Source of the DNA: Allium sativum
Lineage: Eukaryota > Streptophyta > Magnoliopsida > Asparagales > Amaryllidaceae
Assembly: GCA_030737875.1 (NCBI GenBank)
Contig: CM060909.1
Span: forward strand, 26,557,659 to 26,621,658
Length of the DNA: 64,000 nucleotides
Reading direction: 5' to 3'
In this document: piece by piece, positions 55,701-64,000 of the stretch
How the letters are laid out: the number at the start of each line of letters is the position of its first letter
How positions within the stretch are numbered: the first letter of the stretch is position 1
Translations under genes and position numbers: made by a program
The notes under the pieces: model-generated
Told to the model about the DNA's origin: nothing
Database searches by the model: none
What the model saw: the letters and a program-made list of their open reading frames with translations, nothing else

Positions 55701-57193
55701 TAAGATTTAGTGAAGTTTTCCAATTAATTAATATTTAATTGGAATTGAACAAAAGAATTGGATTTTTGGGTTTATCGTGAACTGTGTTTTAATTAACACT
55801 TATTCTTTAACCCAATTAACAGTGAAATGTGATTTGGAATTTATAGATCTTTTTATTAAGATTTAAAGAATAAATTTCCAAAGTAAAGTTTTCCAATTTA
55901 GTACAATAAATAATGGAATGGAATTCGATTTGATAATAATCGAAGCGAGCTTTTTTGGAGGAAGACTGTTAATATATATGGAATTTAAAAGGCTTTGTCG
56001 TTATTCCATTTATATTATTAGTCGGATACGGAAATTGATATTGATTATATATATTGATCTGTTTTCCGTAAAGATTCCATGATTAATGGAATGTGATTTT
56101 GGGTTTATCGTGAACTATGTTTTAAATGACCTTACTTTTATAACCCAGTTAAAGACAGGATTACATGTCTAACATTGTATTTCGAACTGTATGGTTGATC
56201 TCTACTAAATATATATCTGTTTGGTGGCGGAGAATTTATTCTCTTGCTTAACACCCTTCTCTAAGACGTACGAGCTTAGAGGTTATATATCAACATAAAT
56301 CAATAGTACGGTGTAGATTGTCGATGCGGCATGTTTGATTTCCCAAAGTTAAATAATCATTAATATTGATTTTTGGGAAGATTAAAAATAAGTTGAGTTT
56401 TAATGAGTCTTTAAATAGATTGAAAAGTGAATGCGGTAATTCAAATTATCAAATCTGAGAAATGATCGAGAATGGAGTATCATCAGTTTTGCACCAAGCG
56501 ATAGTTAAATCTTTAAATATATTTGAACGCGCAATGGTAATTAATTTTACCGATAACACGGTGGTGTTATATATGGAGTATTACTAGTTTTGCTCCATGG
56601 GATGAATAGGTTGGGATTGGGAAATATAATAAATTATTTACTTCGGTAAGGTTTGCTAATCCCGACTAGTTTGGATAAATCATAATTTAGTTTGAACGGA
56701 TATCCAAAGGAAGATTAAAGAATAAATTTAAAGAATTTATCTTTGATAAAATTAATGGGAACCTTTCCCAAAGTATAAGAATATTTGAATAAAATAATAT
56801 TCTGGATTGGAATGAGGCGTATGTTGTGTTTTCATGGTATGGAGTCCAGACTGTTTGGTATCATGGTATGGAGCCCTGACATTTTACTTATGTGGATGTT
56901 GAAAGCGAGGCACCTCGGATATATCGGTCACTACGGGGCCGATGGATGACTTGGTCGACATACTGACCAGACTTACGCCCCATAGGGCGGGGAAACGCAT
57001 GTTCAGGGATTATTAATCCACTTAAAATGTGGACCGGCCCTGACGATCTAGGTGCAGTTGCGGCTGATCCTGTGACATGGTAGGCTAGATTGTCTCGAAT
57101 TTGCACAAGATGATCCCTTTGCCTTGGTTCACAGATGGAAATCCAACTTCCAATACGACATTTCAGTTTTAATTGTGGAGCCTAGTATGGCGG
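52749..57193 (+). repeat. E 3' LTR, part before F
   Basis: Starts TGTAACAACCCGGAAAATC. Compared with the 5' LTR it lacks about 500 bp (matching 35190-35680) and about 600 bp (matching 38788-39390, junction near 56830), and has three minisatellite units instead of six. It stops at a position equal to about 39717 in the 5' LTR, where F begins. The remaining 0.7 kb should lie beyond F, outside the window. Confidence 0.88.
53996..54205 (+). repeat. 71-bp minisatellite, three units, E 3' LTR
   Basis: Units at 53996, 54067 and 54138 with the same sequence and inverted repeat as in the 5' LTR array. The last is degenerate in the same way as the last 5' unit. Confidence 0.95.
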
Positions 57194-58129
57194 TGTAATA
57201 ACCCGTAAAATGCGAGCCAGTTTGAAATTTTTATTTTGGCAATTTTAGCGAATTTTGATTATTTAAAATAGATTATTTTAAATAATATCGACGTGAAATT
57301 TATTTTGAATATAATTAGAACGTATATATTATATACGTCGTCGTTAGAATATAAATATTTATTTATAATTATAAATAGAATTGAAAATGGCGCGGTAGTT
57401 CGATAATTCGATTTCAAACTTCAATTGAATGTACCGGGTGCAAAACAATCCGAATTTTAGTGAAACCAAAAATAATAGGATCTAATTGATAATATCTTTC
57501 CAACGAATCCGACAAATCAAAATTTCATAGCGGGAATCAAAAGATATTTCCAGTTGAAAATTCTGAATAGTCGCTATGGAATTCAGGCCCTTAGAAATTG
57601 ACATTTTGCAAATGACTTCGGATTTCGACGAAACCAGTGGGTCCGTGATGTCAAATTATTGCTAGATTCCAAATTTCATAATTTTTCGAATCAATATGTG
57701 AGCGTGTCAAAGGAAAACGCGTTTGACCAGTTTCAGTTGATTTTAATTGACTGGAAATTGGCCGTTTTTCAAACGGTCTCAGAATTTGACGAAATTAGTT
57801 TTGTTAGGACTGTATCGACAATACGAAGCTAGAAATAATTTTTCTGTAATTTTTCGAGTTTGTATGTGGCCCCGGTAATTTAAAATGTGCGTTTAAATTG
57901 AATATATAAAGAATTATACTTTAAATTCAACAGAAACTGTTTCAAACGATTGAATTGGCCAGTGAAACATATCCCATTGTGTTCGGAATGGGGGTAAAAC
58001 GCTGGGGACGACAGTCGGTGGGTTCAATTCTGAGTTCGAATTAAAAAGGTGCTTTTAGGAGGAGATTTAAAATAAATTAATAAAATAATATAAATAAACT
58101 TTCCCCTTTATTCTCTCCCTCCCTACCCA

Positions 58130-58565
58130 TTATTTCAGTCAACGCCTAAAGAAATCAAAACTCGATCCGCTTTTCCCGCTTCCCCCTTCCGCCGTAGTTC
58201 ACCGCAACCCTCCCCCTTCCGTTCATCTTCCCCCCTCGCGCCATCTCCCCTTCCTCCTGCTTCCCCCCCCCCCCCCCCGCCTCTTCTTCTCCTCCTCCAC
58301 GCCCAGGCGAACCCCGTCGCCCACACGCTCTGACCCGCCACCGAACGCGCTGCGCCGCCCAGACGCCCTTCCCCCTTCTCCGACCCCCTCCTCCAGCGAG
58401 GATCTCGACTCCCCCCATCTCAATCGAAGACCACGCGCCACCATCCCTCGATCTGAACACCGCCGCAACACCCTGGCCTGCCACAGCCTCCACCCGCGTT
58501 TCTCGACCTCTGGCGCCATAGGTGGACCCCCCCTCCTCCTCAGTAGATGAAACAAAAATCGAAAT
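58130..58565. other. CT/GC-rich block in F LTR
   Basis: About 430 bp of pyrimidine- and GC-rich plus-strand sequence in an otherwise AT-rich LTR, with an uninterrupted C run of about 17 near 58264-58280. It ends near GAAATAAGGTGAGTTTTAT, a good splice donor context. It resembles a plant gene's 5' leader and first exon. I see no convincing protein, and the minus-strand glycine/arginine-rich frames are composition artefacts. E and L1 have different sequence here. Confidence 0.6.
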
Positions 58566-58689
58566 AAGGTGAGTTTTATATTTATTTACATTTATTTTTA
58601 ATTTCTTTTCAGTTTTTTTTTCATGTAATAATCTTTGAAAAATATATAAGATCGGTATGTATAAAGAGGTGAATTTATTTTCAGTTTTA

Positions 58690-59304
58690 AAGTTATAAAA
58701 ATTAGATTTTTATCATATAAGAAAGGTTATAAAAAATTTTGATTTTTATTATATATAGAGATTAAAAATATGATTTTTAGATTATAAAGAAGGTAAATAT
58801 AATTTTTATTTGATTTGAGTAATAAAAATATAATCTTTACTATATAGAAATATTAAAAATATGATTTTTATATTTTTAAAGTATTAAAAATATAATCTTT
58901 ATAGGATAGAGAATATAAAAATATCATCTTTATATGTGTAGAAAAATAAAAATGAGATTTTTATAAAGATGAAATCTTTAAATTTGAAAAGGCGAAAACT
59001 TTATTTTTGAAAGGGCGAAATCTTTATATGAAGAATAAGGTGATAAAAATATAATCTTTATCTATATAGTAGCGTTGTGAAATATGCTTATTTTTATATA
59101 TTGAATAACGGAATAAAAATTCGATTTTTATATATTGAATAGCATAGTAAAAATTCGATTTTTATATATTGAATAGCATAGTAAAAATTCGATTTTTATA
59201 TATTGAATAGCATAGTAAAAATTCGATTTTTATATATTGAATAGCATAGTAAAAATTCGATTTTTATATATTGAATAGCATAGTAAAAATTCGATTTTTA
59301 TATA
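58690..59304 (+). repeat. TAAAAAT...ATTTTTA repeats and 34-bp minisatellite in F
   Basis: 58690-59090 has irregular copies of AAAAATATGATTTTTAT-like words. From 59091 a regular 34-bp unit follows, with TCGA at 59121, 59155, 59189, 59223, 59257 and 59291. Each unit contains the inverted repeat AAAAATTCGATTTTT. The later copies are identical, so the array expanded recently. Confidence 0.92.
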
Positions 59305-59426
59305 TGTAGTGGCTACGGGCAACGAAGATGACAAAAAGGCGAGGACGACGAAGACTTCTGCAAAAGAAGAGTCGAGATGGTTGGATAGCTTTCGGTGAGA
59401 ATTTCTCACTTTTCAATTTCTTTTCT

Positions 59427-59430
<4 letters not shown>

Positions 59431-59457
<27 letters not shown>
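59431..59457. repeat. TA microsatellite in F
   Basis: An uninterrupted run of about 13 TA units just upstream of the 484-bp duplication. Open frames across it have no meaning. Confidence 0.9.
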
Positions 59458-59462
59458 CTAGG

Positions 59463-60430
59463 ATGCAGACGGTGCTTAGTAGCACCCGACACAATCGTCC
59501 ACAGACCATGGACTTGTTTGTTTGATTGCAAAAATAAGTTAGATTATTTGATTGAAATTGAATTGTTTGGTGAAATAAATGGATTGATTGATGTGTGAAT
59601 GGCGTGGGCCTTCACTAGACCGGGGATAAGGCTAGGCCTTGTCCCGTTTCTAGTATCGTGTCGTTATGCCGCCGAAATTTTCTAAAATAAGTTAGGAAAA
59701 TAAGAGATATCATTTTATTTGATAAATGAAATGAATAGAAATTCATGTGTTAAAACAAAATGTTTATCGTTGAAAATATAATTTTTAACGTGAAAGTGGA
59801 TAAATGAATATTTATAAACAAATCGGCCGATTTGTTTATATACACTGATTTGACTGAAATTGATTGGGATGATAAATTTTACACATCACCCAACTGCACA
59901 AATAAAATCTGTGTTTGATTGTTTGAAACCCTACACGGGTGTTGGGATGCAGACGGTGCTTAGTAGCACCCGACACAATCGTCCACAGACCATGGACTTG
60001 TTTGTTTGATTGCAAAAATAAGTTAGATTATTTGATTGAAATTGAATTGTTTGGTGAAATAAATGGATTGATTGATGTGTGAATGGCGTGGGCCTTCACT
60101 AGACCGGGGATAAGGCTAGGCCTTGTCCCGTTTCTAGTATCGTGTCGTTATGCCGCCGAAATTTTCTAAAATAAGTTAGGAAAATAAGAGATATCATTTT
60201 ATTTGATAAATGAAATGAATAGAAATTCATGTGTTAAAACAAAATGTTTATCGTTGAAAATATAATTTTTAACGTGAAAGTGGATAAATGAATATTTATA
60301 AACAAATCGGCCGATTTGTTTATATACACTGATTTGACTGAAATTGATTGGGATGATAAATTTTACACATCACCCAACTGCACAAATAAAATCTGTGTTT
60401 GATTGTTTGAAACCCCACACGGGTGTTGGG
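59463..60430 (+). repeat. 484-bp tandem duplication in F LTR
   Basis: Copy 1 is 59463-59946 and copy 2 is 59947-60430, both starting ATGCAGACGGTGCTTAG. By eye they differ at one base (CCTACACGGG against CCCACACGGG). The corresponding part of E (from about 35645) is single. This is a very recent duplication. Confidence 0.95.
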
Positions 60431-61079
60431 ATGAATTTGAAGTTCACTCATCCTGATTGATTAAATATGTTGATCGATTGATTGACAGGCTGTTATAAGC
60501 GTTAGATATTTATATTTGATGCTTATACAGTGTAGTGCACTTTGGTTGATGGTTGATTATTTTTCAATGCTATTATATACGTGTGATGTATGAAAATCCA
60601 TATAATTAACATTATATGGTGATTGATTGGGCCTCATTCCAATCGGGAAAATAATGAATATTATAAAAGAAAATTCATGTGTTGAATATAAAAATAGTCA
60701 TGTGTTGACGATGATTATGGGTTGAAACTATTCATGTGTTGAGTGAAATATTTTAAATAATAAAAATTACATCTTTATCATATTTACGATTAGAATCTAC
60801 TGTACGGTGGAGTCTAATTAAAATCAAACGATAGATACCTTAGTTTTATAAAATATTTTACATAACAAAAATAGTGATGTGTTGACAGTACTCATGTGTT
60901 GAGATTAGTCGTGTGTTGAAAGAAATATAGATTCATGTGTTGAATGGGATAAATATTCATTTGTTGGATAGAATATAGAAGTTTTGAAAATATAAATCCG
61001 TGTTGATTAGAGATGCGTTATTTTGACGCGAACGATATTTATATCGATTTTATTCGTTGTATAATGAATATTGAAAAGT

Positions 61080-61290
61080 GATTTCGAAATTAATTAAATT
61101 GAAATTTAAAATGAACTGAAATTGAATTGAAATCAATTTGAAACGAATTCGAATTGAATCAAATAGAAGGTAAATTCGAATTGAATTGAATTGAAACGAA
61201 TTTGAATTTGAATTGAATTGAAATGAACTCGAATTGAATTGAAATCAAATCGATTTGAAATTGAAGATGAAGTTGAAATTGTTTTGAAAC
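61080..61290. repeat. GAATTGAAAT-rich low-complexity stretch in F
   Basis: Irregular repetition of GAATTGAATTGAAA, GAACTCGAATTG and similar words, much expanded compared with E (near 36730-36850). An AT run follows at about 61339-61370. Confidence 0.8.
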
Positions 61291-64000
61291 GAATGTAGAA
61301 CTATTTATAAAATTCGTTTTAAAAGGAAATCGACGAAATATATATATATATATTATATATATATATAATGGCCTGAATAGAACGCGCCGCGCCGCGGCAG
61401 TTCGTGAATTTCGACCATTTATTTCAAACGGACATTGCGGGAGATCCGACCGTCGGATTCTCTAAAACCGGAACCGTTGGGTTCGTATCGAAAAGAGCTT
61501 TCCAATGAATATTAGAAATTTGAAATCTAACGGTTGGATTTGGAATTATGTCCAAATCAAATTCGAAAAAGGTCGTTGTAAGTGCAGTTCGATGGCCGTT
61601 GTTGGAAATCGACTGTACGGGCCTTGATAAAAATATCAAAAATATCTATAATTTGTGTAAAATTATAATATGTGAATTGGAAAGAATTGGGCTGGAAAAT
61701 TCCACATTAGAAGGTAAAAATAGATTTTTATCGAAATGAACTAGTTTTGAACTAGAAATAAAATCAATTTATTTCTGAAATAAATAAATTGAATTTGAAA
61801 GTGATTTTGAAAATAATCGATAATTTCCAATACGTGGATTGGACTGGAGCTGAATCGAAGTTATCTTCGGAATATTTCGATGTTGGATTTCGTGACTATA
61901 CAGATATTGTTTTGGGAATTTGAAAGATATATTATATATCGTTATTTCCAATACGATATTTGTTGGTTTCAGAATTTGATATTGAATATAAGCCGATATA
62001 TTTTCTATTAAGAGCCTTGTATTTAATATCAAATATGACTTGGTTTGTCGTGAATCGTGTTTTAGATGACATTGGTTCTTTAACCCAGTTAAAGGCAGGA
62101 TATCGATTTTTGAAAAGATTAAAACTAAGTGGAGTTTTAATGAATCTTTAATTAGATTAAAAATGTGAATTGATAATTTAAAATTATCAAATCTAAAAAG
62201 TGATCGAGAATGGAGTACCACCAGTTTTGCTCCAAAGCGATAGTTAAATCTTTAATTAGATTTGAACGTGAAATGGTAATTAATTTTACCGATAACACCG
62301 TGGTGTTAGATATGGAGTATCACCAGTTTTGCTCCATGGGATATATAGGTTGGGATTGGGAAATAAACTAAATAATTACTTCGGTGTGGTTCGTTAATCC
62401 CGACTAGTTTGAGATGATATCCAAAGGAAGATTATAGGATAAATTTAGAAGAATTTATCTTTGATAAAATTAATGGGAACCTTTCCCTAAGAATGTGATT
62501 TTGTGAATAAAAGAATATTCTGAATTGGAATGAGGCGTTCATTGTGTTTGTGTAACATTTGTTTATTATATACGTGGGTTATTCAGAAAGGCCGGGTTTA
62601 TACCCATTCTGAATAACCGATTCGACGAGATGTCGAAGATGGTGGTTGAAGACCGGAAGTCTTCACATCGTTTGGGTGATTACTGATGATCTTGATTGGG
62701 CTGTACACCCTAGATGAGGGAATCAGTTGGTGATCGTCCAGACGTACTTGGAGATGGATGGATATGCGAGGAAAGTGCCTCCGGTTTCGTTCAGACCCAG
62801 AACGAACTTGTAAATGGATTGTGTGTCTGACATTGGATTTTATTCTGTGTTGATTGATCTCTATTAAATATACATCTGTTTGGCGGCGGAGAATTTATTC
62901 TCTTGCTTAACGCCCTTTTCTGAGACGTACGAGCTCAGAGGTTGTATATCGATGGACATCAGTCGCATGGAGTGAATTGCCAGTGTGGCATGCGTAAGTG
63001 GCAAATGATCAAGGCTTCTGTTGAAAAGCAAAGTCTTGTGGTTGATGATCAAAGCACGGCCTGTGTGGCGTAGCTTTGTGTATAACGTGAATTCGCGAGC
63101 CTCACACCTCGGTATGAGTCAAAAACGGGATACGGACCCAAGGAGTGCACGGCGTTTCTTTCTAGCTAGGGTGGTGTCAGTGACCTACCAGCCCTGACAT
63201 TTATATACTTTTCACCTGTGTGGTTGTTGGATACGAGGCGCCTCGGATATAGGTCTGTAAGGACCGGGAAACGTGTGTTCAGGAATAACTAATCCTCAAA
63301 AGTAAGAGAGGACCGGCCTTGGAGGTTCCAAAGGATCAGAGTGGGGTCCTGAGGCATTGCTAGAGTGTCTCGAACGCGGAGAGGAGCTTGCCCCTTGCCT
63401 CGGCTCATGACGGAAATCCAATTTCCAATACGTGATATTGCGGTTTTAATTGTAGAACTAGTATGGCGACATGATATATGGTACCCATGCCGTCTATGAT
63501 TTATATTTATGATTGAAATTGTTTTGACACTATACACCTATTATAGTATCAAGTGATTTGTTTTAAACGTACCAAGCATGTTTGGCTATTATAAGGGAAA
63601 ACCCTATCCTCCGGCTTGCGTTGCATTGTGTGATGGGACCTGGGTCTTATAATAGCTTCATTTTTCGAAAAAGCATTGCGCTGTTTGTTCTATGCACTGG
63701 TATTCTTGGGAGGAAACCCGTTCCGTGTTATACGACGTGGTCCCTTGATTTACCTAACTTTAAAACCCATATTAATAACTGTTTTAGTTCTCACACCAGT
63801 CACATGACTGACCTGGAGTTTATTGTTTTAACCTAAACTCTGGGTGCCCCTATTTTCCACACGGGCAGCTAGTAGTTTTGGTTTTGCAGATTTATATTCA
63901 TAGGGTCCTGATTTACAGCTGGAACGATGCTCGGAAAGCTCTGTATCCGTGTATTATTTTCAGTTGTGTTTTGTATATTTTTCCGCTGCTATGTAATTTA

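Larger units (their letters stand above)
34026..57193 (+). mobile_element. E: giant-LTR non-autonomous element, interrupted by D and F
   Basis: A LARD-type element. The 5' LTR starts at 34026 (TGTAACGACCCGG) and is split by D; it ends at 51678, giving about 6403 bp without D. The centre, 51679-52748, is only 1070 bp and non-coding. The 3' LTR starts at 52749 and is cut by F at 57194; its end lies beyond the window. The two LTRs differ by many substitutions and large deletions, so E is old. The left flank is GAACA; its right partner is outside the window. Confidence 0.88.
57194..64000 (+). mobile_element. F: giant LTR of a further element, runs off window
   Basis: Starts TGTAATAACCCGTAAAATG inside E's 3' LTR and follows the E LTR in order to the window end, which matches E 51484-51510. 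The LTR should therefore end about 170 bp beyond 64000, giving nearly 7 kb. It differs from E by a CT/GC-rich block (58130-58565), new repeats (58690-59304), a 484-bp tandem duplication (59463-60430) and a GAATT-rich stretch. Whether it is a first LTR or a solo LTR cannot be decided here. Confidence 0.8.

Noticed and set aside
58135..58555. Three overlapping glycine/arginine-rich minus-strand frames
   Set aside because: They are produced by the CT/GC-rich composition and the C run; all frames are open together and no domain is seen.
1..64000. Host protein genes, tRNA or rRNA genes
   Set aside because: I looked for non-transposon domains, spliced gene structure and tRNA-like blocks on both strands and saw none I could support.

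Overview
This window is plant nuclear heterochromatin built almost entirely of nested LTR retrotransposons. I found no intact host gene, tRNA, rRNA or CRISPR array. The lineages point to a flowering plant with a large genome. They are a Tat-like Ty3/gypsy element, a Tekay/Del-type chromovirus with a C-terminal chromodomain, a SIRE/Maximus-like Ty1/copia element, and several non-autonomous elements with giant LTRs. A short plastid-derived mosaic (ycf1 and ycf2 pieces) supports a plant nucleus. The species cannot be told from the sequence.

Layout. Element A is an old minus-strand Tat-like gypsy copy, split into pieces at 1-1481 (RT/RNase H), 14025-14406 (region before RT), 25777-26213 (protease) and 28438-29710 (gag). 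Element B (1482-14024, plus strand) is a decayed full-length chromovirus inserted in A's RT. Its gag is interrupted by solo LTR G (4431-7271, duplication CGTAT). Element C is a small-LTR remnant on the minus strand between A's protease and RT. C carries L1 (14689-25468, duplication CTTGG), a large retrotransposon derivative with LTRs of 4.4 and 4.85 kb around a 1.5 kb non-coding centre. A block at 26214-28437 holds three different minisatellites. Next come a 5'-truncated SIRE-like copia copy (29718-32886), an unidentified short ORF and the plastid mosaic (about 33520-33970).

From 34026 to the end are three more non-autonomous elements. E has LTRs of about 6.4 kb and a centre of about 1.07 kb. 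D (40227-51471, minus strand, duplication TGTTA) is young and sits inside E's 5' LTR. F is inserted in E's 3' LTR at 57194 and runs off the window inside a first LTR of at least 6.8 kb.

How the parts relate. B, L1, E and D share LTR ends beginning TGTAA(C/T)(G/A)ACCCG, a tRNA-Met type primer site and a closely similar stretch before the 3' LTR (GAGGAYGAAA-like, then a purine tract). F and G share related LTR starts. This fits non-autonomous elements using an autonomous chromovirus as helper, which is an inference. The most unusual feature is that at least eight unrelated minisatellites, mostly inside LTRs, share one design: each repeat unit carries an inverted repeat. In several arrays both arms change together between units. 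L1 and E also share a short conserved segment just upstream of the 3' LTR.
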